This document shows, one piece after another, positions 24,944 to 33,853 of a stretch of DNA of 64,000 nt. A model generated the notes under the pieces. It saw nothing but the letters and a program-made list of their open reading frames with translations. It was not told the origin of the DNA and searched no databases. The position numbers and the translations under genes were made by a program. This DNA is from an uncultured Eubacteriales bacterium (lineage in GTDB: Bacteria > Bacillota > Clostridia > Christensenellales > Aristaeellaceae), in contig CACWXY010000008.1 of assembly GCA_902764915.1 (NCBI GenBank), positions 1-64,000 on the forward strand, in the 5' to 3' direction. How positions within the stretch are numbered: position 1 is the first letter of the stretch; every line of letters begins with the position of its first letter.

Positions 24944-26026
24944 TTATGTATCCGGGACATCGTCCATAGACATGACGGGTGTGAAGGACGCATACGTCAG
25001 GATATCATGCATGGCGTTCATGGCGGGAAGATAATGCTCCGGGTATGCATCATCCCCCCGCGCCTGCATGTGCGTTCCGTCAGTCAGCGTCAGTTCAATC
25101 CAGAAGCTTTCGCCTTTCCGCGCATACGCTTTGGTTTCATGGAATCCGTCCCACGACATGACGTCATATTCCTCGACAGCTTCCATGAGCGCGTCTGCTG
25201 AAGCTGTGTCCATGCGCTGTTCTTCCCCGTCGTTTACAGTCGCGTAGTATCCGTCCTGAAGATAATGGATGCGATATGTATAATGGACATTTTTTCCTTT
25301 CCGGAACAGAAACAAGGACGAGATTTTCCGCTGACTTTTCAGTGTTACACGCAATGTACCGTCAACCATGGCTGTGTACAGCCGTTCGCTATGACCTGCA
25401 ATCGGTGAATCAGCATGAACATGAACGATTGTCCTGCCCGGCCTTAGTCCGGTAAGTGTAATGATAGCACGATAGGTGGCACCGTCTTCCAGTTCATTGC
25501 GGTTTTCTCCATAGTCACGGATGGTTTCTGCAGCGAGAATATCAGGGTTCTCCATGTCGACAGTATATTCATACCCACCGCCGTCGAAGGATGAAAAAGA
25601 GAGAACAGCCGGTGTCGAAGAGGGGGCATCCGTTGTAAGCGCTCCTTTCCAGGTAAGTACACCGCCAAACTCATACACATTCGTATACCCCATTTGTCCG
25701 AGTTTCTCAGCGGCCTGTCTGGAGCGGTTCCCGCTCCGGCAGTAGACAAGAATCGTCTGTTCCGGATCCGGAAGTGCTTCAGGCATGTCACTCCCTATAT
25801 TCTCATTGGGAATAGGAATCGCACCGGGGATATGACCTGTGTCATACTCCTCCCTGCTGCGCACATCCACAATAATATGGCCGTCATCTTTTTCCATCAT
25901 TTCGCGGGCCGTGTCCTGATCAATCGGTGTATACATAAGACCCGCGTCTGCAGTCTTTTGCTCTCTGCAGGCTGTCATTAGCGCACATATGCTCAGCAGG
26001 ATGATCATGAAGAGACGATTTTTCAT
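24944..26026 (-). CDS. Rhodanese-domain lipoprotein
   Basis: The 360-residue precursor has a lipoprotein signal (ALMTAC, Cys about residue 20). A rhodanese domain follows (about 35-135): VDVRSREEYDTGHIPGAIPI and the active loop VYCRSGNRSRQAA with its cysteine. The remaining 220 residues form a beta-rich region without a match I recognise; it contains GGGYEYTVD and VHVHADSPIAG. Surface rhodaneses transfer sulfane sulfur or act in thiol redox reactions; the substrate is unknown. ATG at 26026 is chosen because AAAGGAG lies 8 bases upstream and the signal peptide begins there. Confidence 0.87.
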   Translation of the reverse strand: MKNRLFMIILLSICALMTACREQKTADAGLMYTPIDQDTAREMMEKDDGHIIVDVRSREEYDTGHIPGAIPIPNENIGSDMPEALPDPEQTILVYCRSGNRSRQAAEKLGQMGYTNVYEFGGVLTWKGALTTDAPSSTPAVLSFSSFDGGGYEYTVDMENPDILAAETIRDYGENRNELEDGATYRAIITLTGLRPGRTIVHVHADSPIAGHSERLYTAMVDGTLRVTLKSQRKISSLFLFRKGKNVHYTYRIHYLQDGYYATVNDGEEQRMDTASADALMEAVEEYDVMSWDGFHETKAYARKGESFWIELTLTDGTHMQARGDDAYPEHYLPAMNAMHDILTYASFTPVMSMDDVPDT

Positions 26027-26059
26027 ATGCAGTACTCCTTTCAGCAAACGACTTTCCAT

Positions 26060-26833
26060 GCTGACGGTTCATCTAGGACAGCAGACAATTACATGCAGCA
26101 GGGAATGGCCAATGCCTGTTTCAAATACGGATATACTACGGAATACCTGTTTTACCTTCAGACATCCGGAAAAACGGCATCAGGCCTGCAGGGAAAGCGC
26201 AATCAGTTCACAGGCACGTTTTCACAGTCAGGCTTCGATGGATTTTTTAGTCCTTCAGGACACTGTTGGCCTACTGCGGAAATCAACGCCGCGCTTTGAC
26301 TTGCCAAGGTAGCCAAGGGAGATGATTACATCCAGTTTGTAGCACATTGGGGGTCTTGACGCATTTCCTGAGCTTCTGTCGAAAACATCGACAGAAATAT
26401 CGCGATTCTGTTCTTCCTCGCTGAATATCCGCCCGATATGATACGCGATATTACTAGCCCTCCGGAGAACCATGTATCGTGGTATGTAAGCAATGCGGAC
26501 ACAAAAAAAGGAAACAGACCATGATTCTCATTTGGCAGAAGGAAAGTGTGTAAAGGGTTGCACCCTTTTCGGGAAAGAAGACGATCCCCGCAATGCAAAG
26601 CATACCTGGATGCGAGTACCGAACCAGTGCTGCGGCAAGCATAATGGAATCCCCCATAGCTGGAAGCAGGTGAAAGCGAGCAAATGAAATAGAAAACGCA
26701 CCTTATCGTACATAATCGTTCGGTGAAATGGGTACGAAAAGGCGATTGGGGTACGAGTGGGGTTTGTAGTGTTCCCATTCAATATTCGTTATGATAGGAA
26801 TGGCTGCCTGGAAAAATACTTTTCCATCCAGCA
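26060..26833. other. Gene-poor stretch, probably degenerate
   Basis: No frame in this stretch has a good start, ribosome binding site and coherent composition. Short minus-strand frames around 26454-26778 encode hydrophobic segments in two different frames, as expected from a decayed membrane-protein gene, but no family could be recognised. The flanking genes are intact. Confidence 0.5.
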
Positions 26834-26862
26834 TTGAATCGTGTTGCGTTTTCAAGTATAAT
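26834..26862 (+). promoter_or_regulatory. Promoter of the RHH-AlbA pair
   Basis: -35 TTGAAT (26834-26839) and -10 TATAAT (26857-26862) with a 17-base spacer, 38 bases before the start codon of the ribbon-helix-helix gene. Confidence 0.75.
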
Positions 26863-26900
26863 ATTGATGTCATCTGTACACCACTTCGGAGGGATCAATT

Positions 26901-27128
26901 ATGCCACGAGCAAAGAAAGATTATCTGTGCCTGAACGTGAAAATAGATGCCGAAATCTGTCATAGGCTGACGGAGGTCAGCACCGAAGCCGGACAAACCA
27001 AGACCGTGATCGTAGAGCGCGCCTTGCAGGCATATTTTGCCGATTATGACGCCAAACAGCGGATTCTGCGCCAGGCAGAGGCCGGGCAACTTGTTCCTGT
27101 GGGAGAGGTGGACAGAAATGACGCTTGA
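26901..27128 (+). CDS. Ribbon-helix-helix DNA-binding protein
   Basis: The 75-residue protein has an N-terminal strand (DYLCLNVKID) followed by two helices (AEICHRLTEVSTEAG, TKTVIVERALQAYF), the ribbon-helix-helix layout of antitoxin-like repressors. CGGAGGG precedes ATG at 26901. It overlaps the AlbA-domain gene by 11 bases, so the pair forms an operon in which this protein is the likely autoregulator. Whether the pair acts as a toxin-antitoxin module is not shown by the sequence. Confidence 0.8.
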   Translation: MPRAKKDYLCLNVKIDAEICHRLTEVSTEAGQTKTVIVERALQAYFADYDAKQRILRQAEAGQLVPVGEVDRNDA

Positions 27129-28629
27129 AGAGCTGAAAAAGGGCGAGCATGTGACGGTGGAGTGTAAACTGGATATTCCACAGGAGCGGGAAAAGTATCT
27201 GAAATCCGCTGTTGCCTTTGCCAATGGAGCGGGCGGCAAGCTGGTTTTCGGCGTGAAGAATCAGACATGGGATGTGATCGGCTTCCCGGATGATGAGTTG
27301 TTCCAGAAATACGATGCCATTGCTAACAGCATCTATGATGCCTGCACGCCATCCCTTGTGCCAGTTATGGAAATCGAAGAGGTTGACGGGAAAAAGATCA
27401 TCGTCGCCAACATTCTTCCCGGCATGGATAAGCCGTATTATCTGCGGGCAGACGGCATGATGGACGGCACCTATATCCGCATTGCCGGAGTGACTCGGAA
27501 AGCAGAACCGTACTTGATCAAAGAGCTTCAACTGGAAGGAACCAATAAGAGCTACGATGCCACTCAGGTCGCCGGAGAAGAAGTAACACCCGATGAGATC
27601 AACGCACTGTGTGAAAGAATGTATCAACACGCGCTTGATCTATGCAAAAATGACGAGCAGCGGCGCTCTCAGAAAAAAGTAACCGCTAGTCAGCTGATAC
27701 AATGGAGAATCCTTGTGCACTTCCAGGATAAATACTTCCCAACCTATGCTTGGAAGCTGCTTACAGGTGACATAGATACGCTGTTCCCGGATGCTTTTAT
27801 CCAGATGGCGGTTTTCAAAGGGAATACGCGCGCTGTTTTCCTGGACAGGAAGGAAGCAAAAGGGCCCATCGATCAGCAGATCGAAGATGCCATGGTATTC
27901 GTCAAAAAGCATATCAACCTGGGCTCCCGCATTGCGGATGTTTATCGGGAAGACATTTACGAGTTGCCGATGGACAGCATCCGTGAGCTCATCTCTAACG
28001 CCGTATGTCACAGATCCTATTTGTCTCCCGGATCCATCCAGGTGGCAATCTATGATGACCGTTTGGAAGTCACATCCCCAGGCAGGCTGAGCCCCGATCT
28101 GACCATCAGCCATCTGATTGAAGGCAATTCCCGCGTCCGTAACATCGCCATCGGCGCGGCATTTCAGTACATGCATATCATTGAGCGGTGGGGCAGCGGC
28201 ATTCCCCGCGTATTTGAAGATGCCCGCATGTATGGTCTGGGTGATCCCGAGATCAAGGATTTTGGCACTTCTTTCCGTATCAGCCTTCACCGTAAGCCCT
28301 TTGAAACTGATCCATTTGGGGTGGTTAATCCATCAGCCAGAACCATTGAGAGTCAAAACAGCGTCTCAAAGCGCAATGAGTCTCAAAGCGAGACTCAAAA
28401 TGATACCCAAAATGATACCCAAAGCGAATCTCAAAATGACACTCAAAAACGCGATCCCCTCGCTAAAAATATCATCGCAGCTATGAAAGCAAATCCTCAA
28501 GCCACCAGGGCGGATATTGCCAAGCAAGCCGGCGTCAGCCTTGCGACGATTGCAAGAAAGCTAAAGGAAATGAACTGCATTCGATATGTTGGAAGCAGCA
28601 AAAAAGGGCATTGGGAAGTAGATGACTAA
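27118..28629 (+). CDS. AlbA_2/Schlafen-type ATP-binding regulator with winged-helix C-terminus
   Basis: The 503-residue protein has an N-terminal AlbA_2 (divergent AAA-4/Schlafen-like) domain with VECKLD, AVAFANGAGGKLVFGV and GTYIRIAGVTRKA. A HATPase_c_4-type region follows (RELISNAVCHRSYLSPGSIQ, RWGSGIPRVFED). A hydrophilic linker of repeated TQNDTQ/SQSETQ units (residues about 417-443) leads to a C-terminal winged helix (TRADIAKQAGVSLATIARKL). Members are annotated as putative transcriptional regulators, and some lie in defence or mobile regions. ATG at 27118 overlaps the upstream gene; GAGAGGTGG precedes it. Confidence 0.87.
   Translation: MTLEELKKGEHVTVECKLDIPQEREKYLKSAVAFANGAGGKLVFGVKNQTWDVIGFPDDELFQKYDAIANSIYDACTPSLVPVMEIEEVDGKKIIVANILPGMDKPYYLRADGMMDGTYIRIAGVTRKAEPYLIKELQLEGTNKSYDATQVAGEEVTPDEINALCERMYQHALDLCKNDEQRRSQKKVTASQLIQWRILVHFQDKYFPTYAWKLLTGDIDTLFPDAFIQMAVFKGNTRAVFLDRKEAKGPIDQQIEDAMVFVKKHINLGSRIADVYREDIYELPMDSIRELISNAVCHRSYLSPGSIQVAIYDDRLEVTSPGRLSPDLTISHLIEGNSRVRNIAIGAAFQYMHIIERWGSGIPRVFEDARMYGLGDPEIKDFGTSFRISLHRKPFETDPFGVVNPSARTIESQNSVSKRNESQSETQNDTQNDTQSESQNDTQKRDPLAKNIIAAMKANPQATRADIAKQAGVSLATIARKLKEMNCIRYVGSSKKGHWEVDD
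28372..28450 (+). repeat. Degenerate tandem repeat in the linker of the AlbA gene
   Basis: Units resembling AATGATACCCAA and GAGTCTCAA recur in frame and encode alternating SQ/TQ, ND and SE pairs. The 12-base unit invites slippage and length variation without a frameshift. Confidence 0.7.
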
Positions 28630-28688
28630 TATACACGCTCTATAAGCAATCTTAATCCTAGCGCAAAAGAGACGGAAGGAGATCCATC

Positions 28689-29645
28689 ATGACACCGGAA
28701 GAGAAAGCCAGGCAGCTGATCGACGCTCGGCTTGAGCAGTCTGGTTGGATTGTCCAGGATTTAAGCCATGTGAATCCTATGGCTTCGCTTGGCGTTGCGG
28801 TTCGGGAATACCCCACCAGCACCGGGCCGGTTGACTATGCTCTATTCGTTGGCGGCAAGCCGGTAGGCGTCATTGAAGCGAAAAAGGACGAGTTAGGCGA
28901 AAACATCACCGTGGTCGAAGGACAATCCGGCCGCTATGCCAACAGCACCTTCCGCTATGTGACTACGGATTACAAGATCCGCTTTGCTTATGAGGCAACC
29001 GGCCAGCTGACGCGCTTCACGGATTATCAGGATGTGAAATACCGTTCCCGTTCCGTCTTCTCCTTTCACTGGCCGGAAACGCTCCAGGCATGGCTTTCGC
29101 AGCCGGATACCATCCGCAATCACATGAAGCATTTCCCGGCGTTTGACACCACCGGATTCCGTAGCTGCTAGATCACCGCGATCCGGAACTTGGATACTTC
29201 CTTTGCTAAGAATCGGCCCAAAGCACTGGTGCAGATGGCGACGGGCGCGGGCAAGACCTTCACCGCAATCACGGCAGCGTATCGCCTGCTCAAGTTCGGC
29301 AGAATGAGACGCATCCTGTTCCTGGTGGATACCAAATCCCTGGGAGAACAGGCAGAGCGGGAGTTCCTGGCTTACACGCCCAACGACGACACCCGTTCCT
29401 TCGCACAGCTCTATGGTGTCCGCCGCCTGAACAGTTCTTACATCCCCAATGACATTCAAATCTGCATCAGCACCATCCAGCGCATCATGGCGGGGGATGA
29501 TATCAAGACCCTGCAGGAAAACATGGGGCATTACTCCGCAGCGTTCACCTTGGACCGCTACGGACACGTGACGCCGACCATGCGCCGCGAGAGCGCCAAC
29601 AGGATGCAGGCCTTCATCAGCAATCTGACCACGGAACCGGGATGA
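28689..29645 (+). pseudogene. hsdR: hsdR fragment with in-frame stop, fused to an integrase C-terminus
   Basis: Codons from 28689 encode the N-terminus of a type I restriction R subunit: the nuclease domain (ARLEQSGWIV, GPVDYALFVGGKPVGVIEAK), then after an in-frame TAG at 29169-29171 the same frame continues with ITAIRNLD, QMATGAGKTFT (Walker A) and FLVDTKSLGEQAEREF. The stop stands where homologues have Gln (CAG to TAG). At about 29500 the hsdR similarity ends and the frame reads DIKTLQENMGHYSAAFTLDR followed by YGHVTPTMRRESANRM, the C-terminus of a tyrosine recombinase with its catalytic Tyr. Intact HsdR exceeds 900 residues, so both parents are incomplete. No hsdM or hsdS is present. Confidence 0.88.
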
Positions 29646-29694
29646 TTGGGTATCGTTTGGGTCAGGTTTGAGTATTTGGGGCCGGACAAAATGA

Positions 29695-29721
29695 AAGAAC
29701 CCTTGATTTACAAGGGTTCTT
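29695..29721 (-). terminator. Terminator of tRNA-Val
   Basis: AAGAACCCTTG and CAAGGGTTCTT form an 11-bp stem with a five-base loop. On the minus strand it follows the tRNA directly and runs into TTTCATTTTG. Confidence 0.8.
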
Positions 29722-29725
29722 GAAG

Positions 29726-29798
29726 TGGTCGCAACAGGACTCGAACCTGTGACCCCATCGATGTGAACGATGTGCTCTACCAACTGAGCCATGCGACC
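29726..29798 (-). tRNA. tRNA-Val (anticodon CAC)
   Basis: The minus strand folds as a 73-base cloverleaf: acceptor GGTCGCA/TGCGACC, D arm GCTC-loop-GAGC, anticodon stem CATCG/CGATG around loop TTCACAT (anticodon CAC, Val), T arm ACAGG-TTCGAGT-CCTGT, discriminator A. The 3' CCA is not encoded. The integrase remnant ends 80 bases away, a usual relation for an element that integrates at a tRNA gene. Confidence 0.95.
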
Positions 29799-29906
29799 AT
29801 GGATCGTTGCTCAAGGCAACGATCAGATGATATCAAATGTCTCCTGATTTGTCAATTATTGAATTATGAATTCTGGCGTGACATTATTGGTTCTCGTAAA
29901 TGTGTA

Positions 29907-31439
29907 TTAATCATTCAGGGATCGTTTCTGGGATACAGCGACTTTCTTATCATAGCATGCAAAAGCATTTTCCACCAGTTCACGATCCGGCTTGGGTGTA
30001 ATGTAACTCACCACAGGAACCAGGATCAGACCGGCCAGCATGGCAAATGCACCGCAGTTGATCGGAGACTGAAGCAGTACAGGGAAAGAGGCACGCATGA
30101 GCATATTCAGAATCATGATCACCGATCCAAACAGAAAGCTTACCCAGCAGGCTGCCTTGGTTGTCTTTTTCCAGTACAGGCCATACAGGAATGGTGCCAG
30201 GAAAGCGCCGGCCAATGCGCCCCAAGACACACCCATAAGCTGGGCAATGAACGTCACATTCCGTTTGTACTGAATAATGGCAATGACCGCAGAGATGGCT
30301 ATGAATACCACCACAAAGATCCGCATCATCAGCACCTGCTTCTTCTCATCCATATCCTTCACGATATTATCCTTGAGGAAGTCAATGGTGAGCGTGGAAG
30401 ATGAGGCAATGACCAGGGAGGACAGCGTTGACATGGAGGCAGACAGAACCAGGACCACTACAACGGCAATCAGCATATCCGGCAGATTGGAAAGCATTGC
30501 GGGAATAATCGCATCATAGCCCTGGGCGGCCACGTCAATGGAATAGAGCCTGCCGAATCCGCCCAGAAAATAACAGCCGCCTGCCACGACAATGGCAAAA
30601 GCTGTAGATATGACGGTCCCCTTCTGAATCGCTTCCTCGCTGCGGATGGCATAGAACTTCTGCACCATCTGCGGCAGACCCCAGGTTCCCAGGGATGTCA
30701 GAATCACAACGCCCAGAAGGTTCAGCGGATCCGGACCAAAGAAGGAATTGAACACCCCGGGTACGGTTGATACGCTCTCATCTGTCACCTGCGCCAGTCC
30801 CTGAAGGGCTGCCAGGAACCCGCCCTGACTGCCCAGCACTGCACCGATGACCGCAACGATACCGATGAGCATAATAATGCCCTGAATAAAATCGTTGATG
30901 GCTGTGGCCATGTATCCGCCGGCAATGACATAAATACCGGTCAGTACGGCCATTAGGATAATGCAGACCGTGTAATCCAGATGAAACGCCATGCCGAACA
31001 GTCGGGAAAGCCCGTTATAGAGAGAGGCAGTGTACGGAATCAGAAAGATGAACACGATCATGGAAGCGCCGATCTTCAGAGGCTTACTGCGGAAGCGGTT
31101 GCCGAAAAACTCCGGCATGGTCGCTGACTGCAGATGCTGTGTCATGATCCGGGTGCGCCGTCCGAGCACGGCCCAGGCAAGCAGGGAACCGATAAACGCA
31201 TTCCCCAGTCCGATCCAGGTCGAGGCAATCCCGTAACGCCATCCGAACTGGCCGGCATAGCCGACGAATATGACTGCAGAAAAGTAGGATGTGCCATAGG
31301 CAAACGCTGTGAGCCATGGGCCTACATTGCGTCCGCCCAGCACGAAGCCGTTGACGTCTGTCGCATGGCGGCGGCAATAAAGGCCAACACCGATCATCAC
31401 GCCAAAGAAAACAAGCAGCATCAGAATTTTCAGAATCAT
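29907..31439 (-). CDS. Sodium:solute symporter (SSS family)
   Basis: The 510-residue protein has about 13 transmembrane helices and SSS-family marks: NGFVLGGRNVGPWLTAFAYG near the N-terminus and IYVIAGGYMATAINDFIQGI in helix 5-6. PutP, PanF and ActP belong here; ActP-like members carry acetate and phenylacetate. The gene is last in the T-box operon, 99 bases after iorB, which suggests an aromatic acid or amino acid as substrate; this is inference from context. The gap at 31440-31538 contains an imperfect inverted repeat but no clear terminator or promoter. Confidence 0.9.
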   Translation of the reverse strand: MILKILMLLVFFGVMIGVGLYCRRHATDVNGFVLGGRNVGPWLTAFAYGTSYFSAVIFVGYAGQFGWRYGIASTWIGLGNAFIGSLLAWAVLGRRTRIMTQHLQSATMPEFFGNRFRSKPLKIGASMIVFIFLIPYTASLYNGLSRLFGMAFHLDYTVCIILMAVLTGIYVIAGGYMATAINDFIQGIIMLIGIVAVIGAVLGSQGGFLAALQGLAQVTDESVSTVPGVFNSFFGPDPLNLLGVVILTSLGTWGLPQMVQKFYAIRSEEAIQKGTVISTAFAIVVAGGCYFLGGFGRLYSIDVAAQGYDAIIPAMLSNLPDMLIAVVVVLVLSASMSTLSSLVIASSSTLTIDFLKDNIVKDMDEKKQVLMMRIFVVVFIAISAVIAIIQYKRNVTFIAQLMGVSWGALAGAFLAPFLYGLYWKKTTKAACWVSFLFGSVIMILNMLMRASFPVLLQSPINCGAFAMLAGLILVPVVSYITPKPDRELVENAFACYDKKVAVSQKRSLND

Positions 31440-31538
31440 AAGGAAAACCCCATTTCATTTCTTTTCATGAAAGGCAGGCTGTCTGGCCAGGCAGTCTGCA
31501 GGATCAGACCCGGGTTTTTATGCATGCATTCTCAATGT

Positions 31539-32114
31539 CTACTCTGCGCTGTACTGCAGACCCAGCGCAAAGGCTTTTTCGTTCATGGCCAGAAACTTTT
31601 CCGGCACTGTCGTCCGTATCGCCTGCGTCCAGGCATCCACGGAAAACTTCATCTGCCGGGCGAGTACGCCCAGCATAACCACATTGACACACTTGGCGCT
31701 TCCCGCCTGTTCTGCCAGAGACAGTGCATCTACGCACAGCGTCCGGCAGCGTTTCTGCATGGAAGCCAGCAGGCCCTCCGGATAGGCCATTGCGCCGGTG
31801 ATTACCGGCATGGGCTCCAACTTCTGGGTATTGACCAGAAGACAGCCGTCCTTTCTGAGATATCCGACTGCCCGGGCTGCTTCCAGCTGTTCAAAGGCAA
31901 GGACATAGTCCGCCTGTCCCGCTTCAATAATCGGGGAATAGACTTTCTCGCCATAACGAACGTAGGTAATTACACTGCCGCCGCGCTGGCTCATGCCATG
32001 GACTTCGGACAGCTTGACATCCAGGCCCTGGGACAGCAGCAGTGTACCGAGAATACGGCTTGTCAGGAGTGTACCCTGTCCGCCTACACCTACAATCATG
32101 ATATTGCCCGTCAT
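31539..32114 (-). CDS. iorB: Indolepyruvate ferredoxin oxidoreductase, beta subunit
   Basis: The 191-residue product is a 2-oxoacid oxidoreductase gamma-type domain: NIMIVGVGGQGTLLTSRILG at the N-terminus and VHGMSQRGGSVITYVRYGEK are typical of IorB. With IorA it interconverts arylpyruvates and arylacetyl-CoA with ferredoxin. ATG at 32114 overlaps the iorA stop (ATGA) and AAGGAGGGG lies 8 bases upstream; the longer frame to 32255 lies inside iorA. Length fits stand-alone IorB. Confidence 0.93.
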   Translation of the reverse strand: MTGNIMIVGVGGQGTLLTSRILGTLLLSQGLDVKLSEVHGMSQRGGSVITYVRYGEKVYSPIIEAGQADYVLAFEQLEAARAVGYLRKDGCLLVNTQKLEPMPVITGAMAYPEGLLASMQKRCRTLCVDALSLAEQAGSAKCVNVVMLGVLARQMKFSVDAWTQAIRTTVPEKFLAMNEKAFALGLQYSAE

Positions 32115-33850
32115 CGACTCCCCTCCTTCACTATGGCTCCGAAGGGACATACATTGGCACACAGGCCGCAGCCGATACACTGTATGGGTGAGATGGAAAC
32201 GATACCATCCTTGCGGGTGATGGCCGGACATCCCAGTTTCATGCACTGTCCGCAACGGCGGCAGTCATCTGTCACCTGGTATCTGCCTTCATAGCGAACG
32301 CCCTTGAGCAGTGCACAGGGACGCTGCACAATAATGACAGAGGGCTCGTCTGCCTGCAGTTCTTCCCGGAGTGTCTTTTCCAGTTCCTTTACCTGGAACG
32401 GATCCACGATCGAAATCCGATCCACGCCGATGGCACGGCAGAGCAGTTCCAGGTCCACCTGTTTGGTGGGTACACCGCGAATGGTCTTCCCTGTTGTCGG
32501 ATTGTCCTGATGCCCGGTCATGCCGGTTGTGGAATTGTCCAGGATCAGAACCGTATTGTTGCCACGGTTGTAGACGATATCGATCAGACCGGTAATCCCG
32601 GAATGAATGAATGTGGAGTCTCCGATCACGGATACCACTTTCTGACCGAAGGCACGGCCCTGGGCTTTGACCATACCGAAGGCAGTCCCGATGGAAGCAC
32701 CCATGCAGACATTGAAGTCCATGCTGTTCAGCGGCGCATTGGCGCCCAGTGTATAGCATCCGATATCGCCCGCCACATGAAGCCCCATCTTATGCAGCAC
32801 ATAGAACACGCCCCGGTGAGGACAGCCGGCACACATGACAGGGGGTCTTACAGGCAGTGCCTCCATGGGCTCTGTCTTTTCTTTGGCAAGCGGCTTTCCG
32901 AGTACGGCCTGCGCGATCATGTCTGCATTGTACTCCCCGATCAGGGAGAACGCTTCCTTGCCGATCACAGGAATACCCAGTGTACGGCAATGCTCTTCCA
33001 GGTATGGATCCAGTTCCTCGATAACGTAAACCTTGTCCAGTCCCTTTGCAAAATCCTGAATCAGCCGGGACGGCAGCGGATAAACCATGCCCAGTTTCAG
33101 ATAGTCCACGGCATCTCCCAGCGCTTCCCTGGCATACATATAGGAAATGCCGGATGTAATGACACCGATACGGCTCCCGTGCCTTTCCACTCGGTTCAGC
33201 GCACAGTCTTCCGCAAAGGCACGCAGATCTTCCAGGCGCTTCTCCACCGCAATATGCATTTTACGGGAATTCACCGGGACCGCCACACGCGTGGCATCCT
33301 TTACATAAGGCGCCGGCTGGCGCACTTCCGGCTCTTCCAGGGAAACAAGGGCCTGTGAATGGGACACGCGCGTCGACAGACGGACAAAGACCGGTGTATG
33401 GAAGGTTTCGCTGAGCGAAAACGCTTCCTTTGTAAATGCCTTGCACTCCGCCGCGTCTGATGGTTCCAGCATCAGAATCTTGCTCGCCCTGGCATAATGT
33501 CTTGAGTCCTGCTCATTCTGCGAGGAATGCATGCCTGGATCATCTGCCACGCAGAAGACCAGGCCGCCGGGCGGTGCGAGATAGCTGGCGGTAAAGACCG
33601 GATCCGCCATTACATTCAGCCCCACATGCTTCATGCAGGACATGGCTCTGGCATTGGCCAGGGAGGCACCGATGGCGACCTCCGCTGCTACCTTTTCATT
33701 GGGCGCCCACTCAACATCCACATCTGCATATCTGACCATGTTTTCCGTAATCTCGGTCGATGGCGTTCCCGGATAGGAGGAAACCACGCGGACACCGGCT
33801 TCATAAGCGCCTCGTGCCACAGCGGCATTCCCCAAAAGCAGTTCCTTCAA
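32111..33850 (-). CDS. iorA: Indolepyruvate ferredoxin oxidoreductase, alpha subunit
   Basis: The 579-residue protein has the IorA layout: an N-terminal pyruvate-binding domain (SSYPGTPSTEITE, NEKVAAEVAIGASLANARA), a thiamine diphosphate domain (CAGCPHRG, GDSTFIHSGITGLIDIVYNR and NSTTGMTG) and two [4Fe-4S] clusters at the C-terminus (CRRCGQCMKLGCP, CIGCGLCANVCP). It binds arylpyruvates such as indolepyruvate, phenylpyruvate and hydroxyphenylpyruvate. Start is TTG at 33850, behind AAAGGAAGAG and 3 bases after the acyl-CoA synthetase stop. The oxidative direction degrades aromatic amino acids; the reductive direction makes arylpyruvates from arylacetyl-CoA. Confidence 0.95.
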   Translation of the reverse strand: MKELLLGNAAVARGAYEAGVRVVSSYPGTPSTEITENMVRYADVDVEWAPNEKVAAEVAIGASLANARAMSCMKHVGLNVMADPVFTASYLAPPGGLVFCVADDPGMHSSQNEQDSRHYARASKILMLEPSDAAECKAFTKEAFSLSETFHTPVFVRLSTRVSHSQALVSLEEPEVRQPAPYVKDATRVAVPVNSRKMHIAVEKRLEDLRAFAEDCALNRVERHGSRIGVITSGISYMYAREALGDAVDYLKLGMVYPLPSRLIQDFAKGLDKVYVIEELDPYLEEHCRTLGIPVIGKEAFSLIGEYNADMIAQAVLGKPLAKEKTEPMEALPVRPPVMCAGCPHRGVFYVLHKMGLHVAGDIGCYTLGANAPLNSMDFNVCMGASIGTAFGMVKAQGRAFGQKVVSVIGDSTFIHSGITGLIDIVYNRGNNTVLILDNSTTGMTGHQDNPTTGKTIRGVPTKQVDLELLCRAIGVDRISIVDPFQVKELEKTLREELQADEPSVIIVQRPCALLKGVRYEGRYQVTDDCRRCGQCMKLGCPAITRKDGIVSISPIQCIGCGLCANVCPFGAIVKEGSR

Positions 33851-33853
33851 CGG

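Noticed and set aside
26255-26782. Several short hydrophobic minus-strand frames
   Set aside because: They overlap in different frames, lack ribosome binding sites and match no family; treated as a decayed region rather than genes.
28372-28450. Possible small CRISPR-like repeat array
   Set aside because: The repeats are short, in frame and translated as SQ/TQ/ND units; no spacers of constant length.
28689-29645. Functional type I restriction enzyme
   Set aside because: There is a nonsense codon, the frame is fused to an integrase end, and no hsdM or hsdS is present.
29726-29798. Attachment site at the 3' end of tRNA-Val
   Set aside because: The setting fits, but I found no second copy of the tRNA end within the window, so no att site is annotated.
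31470-31500. Inverted repeat between iorB and the symporter gene as terminator
   Set aside because: The pairing is imperfect and no T-run follows on the minus strand, so cotranscription remains more likely.
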